Positions 26,350 to 35,299 of a stretch of DNA of 64,000 nt are shown in pieces. Source of the DNA: Actinomadura hallensis. Lineage in GTDB: Bacteria; Actinomycetota; Actinomycetes; Streptosporangiales; Streptosporangiaceae. Position numbers and translations under genes: made by a program. The notes under the pieces were generated by a model. It was not told where the DNA came from, made no database searches, and saw only the letters and a program-made list of their open reading frames with translations. Every line of letters starts with the position of its first letter. Within the stretch, counting starts at the first letter, position 1. The stretch spans positions 5,394,001 to 5,458,000 of the forward strand of contig NZ_VFPO01000001.1 of assembly GCF_006716765.1 (NCBI RefSeq). The letters are read 5' to 3'.

Positions 26350-27225
26350 ATGACCGCGGAGAACCAGGTCAGCGTCATCGGTCTCGGGGACATGGGGTCG
26401 GCGATCGCCAGGAGGTTCGTCGACCGCGGCTACGCCACGACCGTCTGGAACCGCACCGCGAGCAAGGCCGCGCCGCTGGCCGACGCCGGCGCCGCGACCG
26501 CCGCCACGGCCGCGGAGGCGGTGGCGGCGAGCCCGCTCACCGTGCTCTGCCTCCTCGACGGCACGGCGGTCGAGCATGTGCTCGCCTCCCTGGACGGCGC
26601 GGCCGCGGGCAAGGTCCTGGTGAACGTGACGAGCTGCTCCCCCGCCCAGGCGCGGGCGAACGGACGCTGGGCGCACGAGCACGGCGCCGCCTACCTCGAC
26701 GGCAAGATCATGGGAGATCCGCCGTATGTGGGGACGCCGAACATCATGCTTTCGTTCAGCGGCGCGAACGACGTGTTCACAGCGCACGAGGCGACGCTGA
26801 AAGAACTGGGCCCCATCACCTACCTCGGCGAGGACGCAGGCGCCGCCGCCGTGGAGTTCCTGGCCCAGGTGGCGGTGTCCTACGAACTGCTGATCGGCTT
26901 CCTGCACACGCTGCAGCTGGTCCAGGCCGAAGGCTTCGACGTAACGGAGTTCGCCGAGCGCGCCGCCGCGTCAGTGGCCGCCCACCCGCCCTTGCTGACC
27001 ACGATGGCGAACGCCGTGAAGAACGGCGACTACGCCCCCGACCTGGGACCGCTGAAGGTCCAGGCCGCCCTCATGGACGACCTGATCGGCCACCGCGAAT
27101 GCCTCGGCGTGGACGCCCTCCGCATGCGCGAAATCAAAGGCCTCATGGACGCGAGGATCGCCGCAGGCCACGGCGACCAGGGCTTCTCCAGCCTGTTCGC
27201 CCAACTCCCAAAACCCACCCCTTGA
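26350..27225 (+). CDS. Imine-reductase-like NAD(P)-dependent oxidoreductase
   Basis: 291 residues. The N-terminal Rossmann domain (VSVIGLGDMGSAIARRFVDR, followed by VWNRTASKA favouring NADP) is of the 6-phosphogluconate dehydrogenase/3-hydroxyisobutyrate dehydrogenase type. The all-helical C-terminal domain (residues 165-291) would form the dimer and active site. The length and the motif YLDGKIMGDPPYVGTPNIML fit the imine reductase branch. A ribosome site GGGGAGGAGAAC precedes the ATG. The SoxR-type promoter suggests induction by redox-cycling compounds. Confidence 0.85.
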   Translation: MTAENQVSVIGLGDMGSAIARRFVDRGYATTVWNRTASKAAPLADAGAATAATAAEAVAASPLTVLCLLDGTAVEHVLASLDGAAAGKVLVNVTSCSPAQARANGRWAHEHGAAYLDGKIMGDPPYVGTPNIMLSFSGANDVFTAHEATLKELGPITYLGEDAGAAAVEFLAQVAVSYELLIGFLHTLQLVQAEGFDVTEFAERAAASVAAHPPLLTTMANAVKNGDYAPDLGPLKVQAALMDDLIGHRECLGVDALRMREIKGLMDARIAAGHGDQGFSSLFAQLPKPTP

Positions 27226-27229
27226 GCGA

Positions 27230-27560
27230 GGATCAGCCCCCGCTCGTTCTCAGCCGCGTCACCACCCGACCGATCCCAGGCTGAATCGCGTCGTGCGCCG
27301 TCCGGCCAGATCACCCGGACGGGGATGTGACGTTCACGCGCGTAGGCGACAACATCCGCAGTGCCTCCATAGCCACGCGCGGGCTCCCCGTCCCACACGG
27401 CCCATAGTTCGTTCGCCTGATCGACCATGTAGGCGCTGGCTGCCATGTGCGCCTCGGAGTCCGATTCAGTGAAGTCCATCCGGTGCACCTTGCGGGCAGC
27501 AGACAGAATGCGGTCGTACTCGGCACCGGCCACCGCGAGTCCCCAGGCGTCGGTCAGGCG
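27230..27560 (-). pseudogene. Truncated nucleotide-binding-like protein
   Basis: The minus strand reads AGAEYDRILSAARKVHRMDF, then HMAASAYMVDQANELWAVWD and GYGGTADVVAYARERHIPVR. This is the C-terminal half of an actinobacterial Rossmann-like protein of about 180 residues, of the kind that binds nucleotides. No start is available because the ATP-binding gene ends at 27554, and no natural stop is reached before the frame enters the 3' end of the convergent oxidoreductase. It is cut at both ends. Confidence 0.5.
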
Positions 27561-27943
27561 GGCACCGGATCGATCTCGGCCCAGACGACTTTTCCGCCCT
27601 CGCTCAGCGGCCGAGTCCCCCATCGCCGGACTAGCGCCTCCATGAGGAACAGCCCCCGTCCACTTTCGGCCGCCTCACCGACCGGCCGGACCACGGGCAT
27701 CGCATCCGACCGATCCCAGGTCTCGATGACGGCACTTCCGTCGTCTCGCCGATAGGCCCGCACGACCACCATCCCGCCCTCGCGCGATCCGTGCGTGATC
27801 GCGTTCGTCGCCAGCTCGGTGACGACCGTCCGGGCGACGTAGTCCTCCAGACCCCACGCCCCGAAGATCAGCCCCACGAACTCCCGCACCCGCCTGACCT
27901 CTCCCGCATCCGCCTTGATCACCATCGTCGCCGGCTCGCCCAC
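27554..27943 (-). CDS. RsbW-like ATP-binding protein (HATPase_c_2)
   Basis: 129 residues. The GHKL fold is visible: TELATNAITHGSREGGMVVV (N box), VIETWDRSDAMP (G1-like) and AAESGRGLFLMEALV (G2). Such small anti-sigma-type ATPases are encoded beside XRE/DUF397 genes all over actinobacterial genomes, and here it is divergent from that pair. It may modulate a sigma factor or the XRE regulator; no partner is proven. Confidence 0.85.
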   Translation of the reverse strand: MGEPATMVIKADAGEVRRVREFVGLIFGAWGLEDYVARTVVTELATNAITHGSREGGMVVVRAYRRDDGSAVIETWDRSDAMPVVRPVGEAAESGRGLFLMEALVRRWGTRPLSEGGKVVWAEIDPVPA

Positions 27944-28075
27944 GCCATCACCTCCGCGCGTTGTCGTGACTCAACGCACAGAATCGACCGCGTGGCGTAG
28001 TATCGGCAGGAAAGCGCGGCAACATAGCGAGACCACTTGCAGCCATTTGCAAGTGCTTCCGAGAGGTGACCCCCC

Positions 28076-28855
28076 ATGCCGTCTCGAATGCCCACCCGGC
28101 AGACGATCGCCTTCGGCGAGGAACTGGCCCGACTGCGCGAAGATGCCGGACTTTCCCGACTCGAACTCGCAAAACGGATACCCGTTACCCGCAGCTACAT
28201 CGGCCAGGTGGAGAACGGCACCACCCGCTGCCGAAGAGAGTTCGCAACCCAACTCGACAAGGCCATGGACAGCGGCACCACCATGGCCGACGCCTGGGAC
28301 GACCTCCTCAAGAACAGCCGCTACCCGCCCTGGTTCGCCGACTACCCGCTGGCCGAAGGCACCGCGTCCCTGCTACGGGCCTACGAGACGATGTTCGTCT
28401 ACGGCCTCTTCCAAACCGAGGCCTACATCCGCGCATTGCTGCTGGATGATGCCGATGTCGAGGCCCGACTCCGTCGTCAAGCGGTGTTGGAGCGCGAGAA
28501 TCCGCCAATGCTCCGCATCGTCCTGGCCGAAAACGTCCTCTGGACTTGCATGGGCAGCCCAGAGGTGATGGTGGAGCAGTGCGAACACCTGCTGACCGTC
28601 TCCCAATGGAGGAACGTCACACTCCAGATAGCCCCCACCGGCTTCTACCGGGGCCTCAACGGTTCGTTCAATCTCGCGACCCAAGCAGATGGGCAAGAAC
28701 TGCTGCACATGACCACTACTAGGGGCGGTGTCACTTCGACCGACCGTGAGGATATCTTGCATGTGGTCGGTGCTTTCTCGGCGCTGCAAGCGAGTGCGCT
28801 GAGCCTGCACGACTCCCGTGAGTTCCTACGGAAGGCGGTCGCACGGTGGAGCTGA
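28076..28855 (+). CDS. XRE-family regulator with DUF5753 domain
   Basis: 259 residues from ATG 28076, preceded by GAGGTGA. The N-terminal helix-turn-helix (residues 10-65, LRLELAKRIPVTRSYIGQVE-like) is followed by a DUF5753 domain (from YPPWFADYPLAEGTASLLRA, with YGLFQTEAYIRALL). These are the usual partners of small DUF397 proteins in actinomycete development and secondary metabolism. The 3' end overlaps the DUF397 gene by 10 bp. Confidence 0.9.
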   Translation: MPSRMPTRQTIAFGEELARLREDAGLSRLELAKRIPVTRSYIGQVENGTTRCRREFATQLDKAMDSGTTMADAWDDLLKNSRYPPWFADYPLAEGTASLLRAYETMFVYGLFQTEAYIRALLLDDADVEARLRRQAVLERENPPMLRIVLAENVLWTCMGSPEVMVEQCEHLLTVSQWRNVTLQIAPTGFYRGLNGSFNLATQADGQELLHMTTTRGGVTSTDREDILHVVGAFSALQASALSLHDSREFLRKAVARWS

Positions 28856-29022
28856 TCACGTGGAAGAAGGCGCGACAGAGCGACGATCAAGGTGGGGCGT
28901 GCGTGGAGGTGGCTCGGTTTCCCCAGGCAGTAGCTATCCGAGACTCCAAAAACCCCGACGGGCCCAAGCTCCTGCTCACCCCGGACGCCTTCCGTGCCAT
29001 CCTCAACGACCTCAAGCACTGA
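28846..29022 (+). CDS. DUF397 protein, 58 residues
   Basis: The GTG at 28846 lies inside the end of the XRE gene. The peptide shows the DUF397 pattern: WKKARQSDDQGGACVEVA, then VAIRDSKNPDGPKLLLTPDA, then an FRAILNDLK helix. DUF397 proteins are thought to work with the neighbouring XRE regulator, in a toxin/antitoxin-like or regulatory pairing. Translation is probably coupled. Confidence 0.88.
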   Translation: MELITWKKARQSDDQGGACVEVARFPQAVAIRDSKNPDGPKLLLTPDAFRAILNDLKH

Positions 29023-29050
29023 GCTCGGCGTCGCCGATGCGGCTCACTGA

Positions 29051-29084
29051 GCCGGGCGGCGGTCATGGGAAGGCGCCGCCCGGC
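29051..29084 (+). terminator. 11-bp perfect stem hairpin after the DUF397 gene
   Basis: GCCGGGCGGCG at 29051-29061 pairs exactly with 29074-29084 around a 12-base loop, 28 bp after the DUF397 stop. It also faces the convergent secreted-protein gene. Confidence 0.7.
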
Positions 29085-29156
29085 CTGCGACACAGCGACG
29101 AGGGTGCTGCTCGGGCGGTTCGCCGCGATCGCCCTGATCTCGGCCGCGCTGGTGGC

Positions 29157-30236
29157 CTAGGAGTCCCTCCACACGGCGGGCGACGACCCGGTGCGGCCGA
29201 ACGCCCACATCGCGCCCGTGCCGGGAACGACGGCCAGCCCTGAGACGACGCTGTCCGGGGCGAGCTCGACCTCCTCCCAGGCGCCGTCGGCGTAGCGGAA
29301 CAGGCCGAAAGGCGTCGGTGCTCTTTGCGTGACCACCCACGGCGTGCCCGCGTCGTCCGTGATCAGGTCGTGGATCCCGGCGGTGCCCGGCGGGCCCGGG
29401 ATCTCGGTCCAGGAGGTGCCGTTCCAGTGCAGCAGGCTCCTGGCGGTGGCGGCCCAGACCTCGCCGGGGCCGACGGGAGCGACGTGGAGCAGTCGCGCGT
29501 CGGAACCGGACTCCGTGTGGGCGGGAATGCTCGTCCAGGACGATCCGTCCCAGTGGGCGATCGCCGGGACCTCCCGAACCCCGCCCACGCCCCTCCCGGG
29601 TTGCGTCTGGCCGACCGCCCAGACGTCCGTGGGCGTTCGCGCCTCGACGTCGTTGACGTACCGGAGGGCGGCGGGCAACTCGGCCCGGGTCCATGAGCCG
29701 TTCGCGCGTCGGTACAGGGACTCCGCTCCGCTCTTGTGCGTGACCGCCCAGACCCCGGCGGGGCCTCCGCGCAGGGCGATCACGTTCTCGCCCGCCGGGG
29801 GGCTTGCGGGCTCGAAAGCCCAGCCGTTGAACTTCGCCAGGTACTTCCAGTCGAAGCCGCCGTAGATCCAGGTCTCTCCCCCGCCGGCCGCGAGCTGCCA
29901 GATCGCGCCCTGGTCGTTCCAGCCGAGGAGCGGGTACTCCCGCCACCGCGCGCCGTCCCACCGCCGGACGACCGGATTGCCGTGGCTGTGAACGACGCAG
30001 GGAACCAAGGGCACCGGCTGCCAGCAGATGTAACCCTGCCTGCCCGCGATCCACACCTGGTCGGAGGCGACGGCCTCCATCTTGTACAGGCGTGCGGTGG
30101 GCCAGAGGAAGGGGAGGTCGACCTTGCGCCAGGTGTCGGCGGCGGAGGCGGGCTGGGCGGTGAGAGAGACGGCGAGCACGGCGGCGGCACCGGCGGCCGC
30201 GGCCCGCGAGAGCGCACGCTTCATGACGACCACCAT
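29157..30236 (-). CDS. Secreted beta-propeller-like protein
   Basis: About 359 residues from ATG 30236 (30224 is also possible). A signal peptide ends near LTAQPASA. The mature part is built of Trp-rich repeats: VVRRWDGARWREYPL, IAHWDGSSWTSIPAH, LLHWNGTSWTEIPGPPG and LFRYADGAWEEVEL, alternating with VWAVG/VWAAT strands. This suggests a multi-bladed propeller. No catalytic motif is recognised; an extracellular binding role is possible. Confidence 0.75.
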   Translation of the reverse strand: MVVVMKRALSRAAAAGAAAVLAVSLTAQPASAADTWRKVDLPFLWPTARLYKMEAVASDQVWIAGRQGYICWQPVPLVPCVVHSHGNPVVRRWDGARWREYPLLGWNDQGAIWQLAAGGGETWIYGGFDWKYLAKFNGWAFEPASPPAGENVIALRGGPAGVWAVTHKSGAESLYRRANGSWTRAELPAALRYVNDVEARTPTDVWAVGQTQPGRGVGGVREVPAIAHWDGSSWTSIPAHTESGSDARLLHVAPVGPGEVWAATARSLLHWNGTSWTEIPGPPGTAGIHDLITDDAGTPWVVTQRAPTPFGLFRYADGAWEEVELAPDSVVSGLAVVPGTGAMWAFGRTGSSPAVWRDS

Positions 30237-30286
30237 GCCCGCGTCCACCTTAAAATTCCAGTGGATGCTGGCAAGGTCAGGGATGC

Positions 30287-31207
30287 TCAGGGATTGATGA
30301 CGAGTTTGCCGCGGGTGTGGGAGGTGCGGCTCGCGTCGAAGGCCTCCCCCACCCGGTCCAGGGAGTACGTGGCGGCGACCTCGACGTCGAGCACGCCCTG
30401 GTCGGCGAGGTCGGCGAGTTCCGCGAGCTTGGCGCCGTCCGGGCGGACCCAGATCCAGTGGCCGCCGTGCTTCTCCACCTCGCTCTCGGCGACGGAGACG
30501 TGGCGGCCGCCCGGCCGCAGCACCGACAGCGTGGTGTCGAGCTGGCCGCCGGCGAAGTCGGCGACCGCGGTCACGCCGCCCGGCGCCAGCTCCCCCACGC
30601 GGTCGGCCAGGCCCTCCCCGTAGGTCACCGGCTCCGCGCCGAGCTCCCGCAGGTAGTCGTGGTTCCTCTCGGAGGCGGTGCCGATGACGCGGGCGCCCCG
30701 GTGCCGCGCGATCTGGACGGCGAAGCCGCCGACGCCGCCGGACGCCGCGTGGATGAGCAGCACGTCGTCCGGGCCGATCTCCAGGCGGTCCAGGGCGCGC
30801 TGCGCGGTCATCCCCGCGAGCGGCAGGCCGCCCGCCTGGTTCCAGTCGAGGAAGGCGGGTTTGCGCGCCACGTGGTCCGCCGCCACGGCGACGTACTCCG
30901 CGAACGTGCCCCCGCCGACGACGTCCTTGCGGGCGTACGACACGACCTCGTCCCCGGGTGAGAACTCCGGGGTGTCGGGGCCGAGGCCGCGCACGACCCC
31001 GGCGACGTCCCAGCCCGGGATGACGGGGAACATCGCGTCCATCATCCCGTCCAGGCGGCCGGCCATCACCTTCCAGTCCACCGGGTTGACGCCCGCCGCC
31101 CGCACCTCGATCAGCACCTGGCCGGGACCGACCTTGGGGTCGGGCAGCTCACCGACCTTCAGCCGGGAGTTGTCGGGGGCGAACGAGTCGTAGCTGACGG
31201 CGCGCAT
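30287..31207 (-). CDS. Quinone-oxidoreductase-like MDR family enzyme
   Basis: 306 residues from ATG 31207 with GGAGG upstream; an earlier start at 31276 is less likely. It is a zinc-free medium-chain reductase: the GroES-like N-terminus has VRAAGVNPVDWKVMAGRLDG, and the NADP-binding fold reads LLIHAASGGVGGFAVQIARH. FSPGDEVVSYARKD lacks the zinc ligands. It likely reduces quinones or enones with NADPH. It sits downstream of the ABC exporter on the same strand (75 bp), so it could be part of the same SoxR-type unit. Confidence 0.88.
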   Translation of the reverse strand: MRAVSYDSFAPDNSRLKVGELPDPKVGPGQVLIEVRAAGVNPVDWKVMAGRLDGMMDAMFPVIPGWDVAGVVRGLGPDTPEFSPGDEVVSYARKDVVGGGTFAEYVAVAADHVARKPAFLDWNQAGGLPLAGMTAQRALDRLEIGPDDVLLIHAASGGVGGFAVQIARHRGARVIGTASERNHDYLRELGAEPVTYGEGLADRVGELAPGGVTAVADFAGGQLDTTLSVLRPGGRHVSVAESEVEKHGGHWIWVRPDGAKLAELADLADQGVLDVEVAATYSLDRVGEAFDASRTSHTRGKLVINP

Positions 31208-31282
31208 GCCCCCAGCCTCCCTCCGTCCCCTCGGCCTAAACTCCGCCCCCTCTCCCTCGTGGAGCGCCGGTCTCACCGGCCC

Positions 31283-33172
31283 TCAGTTGACGGGTTCCAG
31301 CGGCGGCGGGGCGGGCTGGTCGGCGAACTGCGTGCGGTAGAGGTCGGCGTAGCGGCCGCCCGCGGCCAGCAGTTCCTCGTGGGTCCCGCGTTCGACGATG
31401 CGGCCCTCCTCCACGACGAGGATCAGGTCGGCGGCCCGGACGGTGCTGAGCCGGTGCGCGATGACGACCGCGGTCCGGCCGTCGAGGGCCTCGGCCAGGG
31501 CCTCCTGCACGGCGGCCTCGGAGGTGGAGTCGAGGTGGGCGGTGGCCTCGTCCAGGATGACGACGCGCTGGCGGGCGAGGAGGAGGCGCGCGATGGTGAG
31601 GCGCTGGCGCTCCCCGCCGGACAGGCGGTAGCCGCGCTCGCCGACGATGGTGTCGAGCCCGTCCGGGAGGCCCCTGACGAGGGAGTCGAGGCGGGCGCGG
31701 CGCAGGACGTCCCACAGCTCCTCCTCGGTGGCCTCGGGCCGGGCGAGCAGGAGGTTCTCGCGGATCGACTCGTGGAACAGGTGGCCGTCCTGCGTGACCA
31801 TGCCGAGGGTCTCGCGGATGCTCTGGAAGGACAGGTCGCGCACGTCGACGCCGCCGAGCCGGACGGTGCCCGCGTCCACGTCGTACAGGCGCGGGACGAG
31901 CTGCGCGATCGTCGACTTCCCGGCGCCGGACGAGCCGACCAGCGCGACCGTCTGGCCCGGCTCCGCGCGGAACGAGACGTCGTGCAGGACCTGGACGCCG
32001 CCGCGGGTGTCGAGGGCGGCGACCTCTTCGAGGGACGCCAGCGACACCTTGTCGGCCGACGGGTAGGCGAAGCCGACGCCCTCGAACTCGACGGACACGG
32101 GCCCGTCCGGCACCGACCGCGGCTCGGGCCTCTCCGCGACGAGCGGCTCGAGGTCGAGGACCTCGAAGACGCGCTCGAAGCTGACCAGGGCGCTCATCAC
32201 CTCGACGCGGGCGCTGGCGAGCGCGGTCAGCGGCGCGTAGAGGCGGGTGAGGAGCAGCGCGAGGGCGACGACCGCGCCCGCGTCGAGGTGGCCGCGCAGC
32301 GCCATGAAGCCGCCGAGCCCGTACACGAGCGCGAGGGCCAGCGCGGAGACCATGGTGAGCGCCGTGATGAACACGTGCTGCACCATCGCGGTGCGGACGC
32401 CGATGTCGCGGACGCGGCGGGCGCGGACGGCGAACTCGGCGGACTCGCGCGACGGGCGGCCGAACAGCTTCACCAGCGTCGCCCCCGGCGCGGAGAACCG
32501 CTCGGTCATCTGGGTGCTCATCGCGGCGTCGTGCGCGGCGGCCTCCCGTTCGAGACGCGCCAGGCGGGAGCCCATGCGGCGCGCCGGGACGACGAACACG
32601 GGCAGCAGCACCAGGGCGAGGAGGGTGATCTGCCAGGAGATCCGCACCATCACGGCGAACGTCAGCAGCACCGTCACGATGTTGCTGACGACGCCGGAGA
32701 GGGTGTCGCTGAACGCGCGCTGCGCCCCGATGACGTCGTTGTTGAGGCGGCTGACCAGGGCGCCCGTGCGGGTGCGGGTGAAGAACGCGACCGGCATCCG
32801 CTGGACGTGGTCGAACACGGCGGTGCGCAGGTCGAGGATGAGTCCCTCGCCGATGCGGGCGGACAGCCAGCGGTTGGCGAGGCCGATGCCGCCCTCGGCG
32901 ACCGCGAGGAACGCGATCACCACGGCGAGCCAGACGACCGTGGAGGTCGCGGCGCCGTCGACCATCGCGTCGACGACCTCGCCGGCCAGCACGGGCGTGA
33001 CGACCGCGAGGACCGCCAGCAGCACGCTCAGCGCGAGGAACGCCGCCAGCGGCCGGACGTGCGGCCGGGCGAACCGCCCGATGCGGCGCAGCGTCGCCTT
33101 GGAGAAGGGTCTGCTGTCGCGCGCGTTCATCGCGTGGTGCAGCGACATCCACGCCGTGACTTCCATGTCCAT
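31283..33172 (-). CDS. ABC exporter, fused membrane and ATPase domains
   Basis: 629 residues. An N-terminal type-1 exporter domain with six membrane helices (residues 35-320, with RLNNDVIGAQRAFSDTLSGV) is followed by an ATPase domain: Walker A VGSSGAGKST, signature RLSGGERQRLTIA, Walker B VVILDEATAHLD and switch VIAHRLST. Half-transporters like this act as dimers and export drugs or lipids. I place the start at ATG 33172, because the promoter at 33219-33249 would put the transcript start near 33211, downstream of the earlier ATG at 33223. Confidence 0.92.
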   Translation of the reverse strand: MDMEVTAWMSLHHAMNARDSRPFSKATLRRIGRFARPHVRPLAAFLALSVLLAVLAVVTPVLAGEVVDAMVDGAATSTVVWLAVVIAFLAVAEGGIGLANRWLSARIGEGLILDLRTAVFDHVQRMPVAFFTRTRTGALVSRLNNDVIGAQRAFSDTLSGVVSNIVTVLLTFAVMVRISWQITLLALVLLPVFVVPARRMGSRLARLEREAAAHDAAMSTQMTERFSAPGATLVKLFGRPSRESAEFAVRARRVRDIGVRTAMVQHVFITALTMVSALALALVYGLGGFMALRGHLDAGAVVALALLLTRLYAPLTALASARVEVMSALVSFERVFEVLDLEPLVAERPEPRSVPDGPVSVEFEGVGFAYPSADKVSLASLEEVAALDTRGGVQVLHDVSFRAEPGQTVALVGSSGAGKSTIAQLVPRLYDVDAGTVRLGGVDVRDLSFQSIRETLGMVTQDGHLFHESIRENLLLARPEATEEELWDVLRRARLDSLVRGLPDGLDTIVGERGYRLSGGERQRLTIARLLLARQRVVILDEATAHLDSTSEAAVQEALAEALDGRTAVVIAHRLSTVRAADLILVVEEGRIVERGTHEELLAAGGRYADLYRTQFADQPAPPPLEPVN

Positions 33173-33218
33173 GACGAACCCCGTGAGTCGGCGGTGCTGA
33201 TCGTTAGCCTGGAAGAGA

Positions 33219-33249
33219 AGCATGTGACCTCAAGCAAGGTTGAGGTCAA
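33219..33249 (-). promoter_or_regulatory. SoxR-type promoter for the ABC exporter
   Basis: On the minus strand TTGACC (complement of 33244-33249) and CATGCT (complement of 33219-33224) are separated by 19 bp. A perfect 9-bp dyad, TGACCTCAA and TTGAGGTCA with a 6-bp centre (33225-33248), lies in the spacer. It is the same arrangement as at 26280-26310. The divergent aminotransferase gene starts 64 bp away on the other side. Confidence 0.75.
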
Positions 33250-33312
33250 CTGCCGCCCGCGGCCAGGGTCGCGCGGGGGTACGACAAAACGCGCGGAAGG
33301 AAGGGCGGCGCC

Positions 33313-34548
33313 GTGGGAGACGGCACGGAGAACGGCGCGGGGAGCCGCGGCGGGACCGGCGGCGGGACCGGCGAGAGCCTCGACAGGGAGATCGACGCGC
33401 TCCGGGCCGACACCCCCGGCTGCGCCAGGGTGGCGCACCTCAACAACGCGGGCGCCGCGCTCGCGCCGCGTCCCGTGATCGACGCGGTCGCGGAGCACTT
33501 CACGCTGGAGAACACCATCGGCGGGTATGAGGCCGCCGAAGTCAACGCCGCTGCCATCGACCGCTTCTATGACGCGACGGCAAGGCTGATCGGCGCGCGC
33601 GCAGACGAGATCGCCTACGTGGAGAACGCGACCCGGGCCTGGGACATGGCGTTCTATGCGATCCCCTTCGCCGAAGGAGACCGCATCCTCACGACGACGA
33701 ACGAGTACTCCAGCAACGCGATCGCCTACCAGCAGGTGGCGGAGGCCAAGGGCGTCCGGGTGGAGGTCGTCCCAGACGCACCCGACGGGACGCTCTCACT
33801 GGACGCGCTGGAAGCCGAACTCCGCAAGGGCGGCGTCCGGCTGGTGTCGCTCAACCACATCCCCACGCACAACGGGCTCGTCAATCCCGCCGCAGCAGTC
33901 GGGCGGCTGTGCCGCGAGCACGGCGTCCTGTACCTGCTGGACGCGTGCCAGTCGGTCGGGCAGCTCGCCGTGGACGTCCGCGAGATCGGCTGCGACATGC
34001 TGTCGGCGACCGGCCGCAAGTTCCTGCGCGGCCCGCGCGGGACCGGGTTCCTGTACGTGCGGCGGGAGGTCGTCACGACACTGGAGCCGCCGTTTCTCGA
34101 CCTCCAGGCCGCCGAGTGGAAGGCCCCGGACGGCTACGAGCCGCGCGGGGACGCGCGGCGCTTCGAGACGTGGGAGCGGTACGTCGCCGGGCAGATCGGC
34201 CTCGGCGTCGCCGCCGGCTACGCCGCCGACCTGGGGACGGCGCGGATCGAGGAGCGCGTGACCCGTCTCGCCGCCCGGCTGCGGGCCGCGCTCGCCGAGC
34301 GGCCGGGCACGACCGTCCTCGACAGGGGCGCGCGACCGTCCGGCATCGTCACGTTCACCGTGGACGGCCACGACCCCGGCGAGATCAAGAAGGCCGCGAG
34401 GGAGGCGGGCGTCAACGTCAACGTCACGAACCCGGCCGGCCACGGGTACGACCCGCGCGCGGTCCCGGCGGCGGTGCGGGCCTCCGTGCACTACTACAAC
34501 ACCGAGGAGGAGCTGGACCGGCTGCTGTCCGCGCTGCCGAACCGGTGA
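33313..34548 (+). CDS. Class V PLP-dependent aminotransferase / cysteine-desulfurase-like
   Basis: 411 residues from GTG 33313 with a purine-rich ribosome site. Fold type I motifs: AHLNNAGAALAPRPVIDAVA (substrate loop), LLDACQSVGQL (PLP-binding Asp) and MLSATGRKFLRGPRGTGFLY with the Schiff-base Lys. No desulfurase Cys loop is evident, so a lyase or aminotransferase of small amino compounds is more likely than sulfur transfer. It is divergent from the ABC exporter across the SoxR-type site. Confidence 0.85.
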   Translation: MGDGTENGAGSRGGTGGGTGESLDREIDALRADTPGCARVAHLNNAGAALAPRPVIDAVAEHFTLENTIGGYEAAEVNAAAIDRFYDATARLIGARADEIAYVENATRAWDMAFYAIPFAEGDRILTTTNEYSSNAIAYQQVAEAKGVRVEVVPDAPDGTLSLDALEAELRKGGVRLVSLNHIPTHNGLVNPAAAVGRLCREHGVLYLLDACQSVGQLAVDVREIGCDMLSATGRKFLRGPRGTGFLYVRREVVTTLEPPFLDLQAAEWKAPDGYEPRGDARRFETWERYVAGQIGLGVAAGYAADLGTARIEERVTRLAARLRAALAERPGTTVLDRGARPSGIVTFTVDGHDPGEIKKAAREAGVNVNVTNPAGHGYDPRAVPAAVRASVHYYNTEEELDRLLSALPNR

Positions 34549-34619
34549 CGCGCGGCTGAGAAGGGCGCGCCCGGGGGCCGGGATGGACAGTGGAGGAGCC
34601 GCCGGACGCGCCCCGCCAC

Positions 34620-34635
34620 GGTGTCCGCGGACACC
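34620..34635. terminator. 16-bp perfect palindrome between convergent genes
   Basis: GGTGTCCGCGGACACC is a perfect palindrome 72 bp after the aminotransferase stop and 12 bp before the end of the convergent CBS gene. A second TCCGCGGA follows at once. It could act as a bidirectional terminator. Confidence 0.45.
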
Positions 34636-34646
34636 GGGTCCGCGGA

Positions 34647-35066
34647 TCAGGCGTTCGGGCGGGCGGCGCTGATGTCCGCGAGCGCCGAGACCTCGTCCTT
34701 CTCCATCGCGAGGTCGCCGAGGGTCACGATCCCCACGGCACGACCGTCCTCGAGGACGGGGAGCCGCCGCACGGCGCGCTCCCGCATGATCTGCGCGGCC
34801 TTGTCCAGCGAGTCGTCCGGGCCGATGGTCGCGGTCGGGCGGCTCGCGATCCCGCCGATCTTCACCTGGGCCGGGTCGCCGCCCGCCGCGAGCCCGCGGA
34901 TCACGAGGTCGCGATCCGTGACCAGCCCCATCAGGTCGTCGCCGTCGGACACCAGCACGGCGCCGATGTCCTCGTCCCGCATCGCGCGGGCCACGGTCAC
35001 GATGTCGAGCTCCGGGGACACCGACGTCGGGGAGCCGGTCATGATCTCACGGACTTTCGTTGCCAT
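34647..35066 (-). CDS. Two-CBS-domain protein
   Basis: 139 residues consisting of a CBS pair: VREIMTGSPTSVSPELDIV with DRDLVIRGLAAGG (first), and IASRPTATIGPDDSLDKAAQ with VRRLPVLEDGRAVGIVTLGD (second). Stand-alone CBS pairs usually bind adenine nucleotides and modulate a partner protein. No partner is adjacent. The ATG at 35066 has AAGGAG upstream. Confidence 0.9.
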   Translation of the reverse strand: MATKVREIMTGSPTSVSPELDIVTVARAMRDEDIGAVLVSDGDDLMGLVTDRDLVIRGLAAGGDPAQVKIGGIASRPTATIGPDDSLDKAAQIMRERAVRRLPVLEDGRAVGIVTLGDLAMEKDEVSALADISAARPNA

Positions 35067-35299
35067 GTGGCGCTCACTCCTTGAGCCTCGAGGGTCGTCC
35101 GGGCCCGGATGTGCCGGGCTCTACCCGGCACGAACGACGTCACTCATGACCTGCGCCGGAGCGCCCCCGGAAACCCGCGTGCCATGTGCGTGGCGACGCG
35201 AACCTTCTCGATAAACTGCGCATCCTTCACTGTGACGGGGGCTGTCGGGGGAGACCGCTCCATCTGCCTGGTGCACCAGCAGCCGAGGAGGGGCGAGCC

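Noticed and set aside
29065-29160. 31-codon plus-strand frame with a hydrophobic end after the DUF397 gene
   Set aside because: Its start lies within the terminator hairpin and nothing supports expression; it may be a remnant at most.
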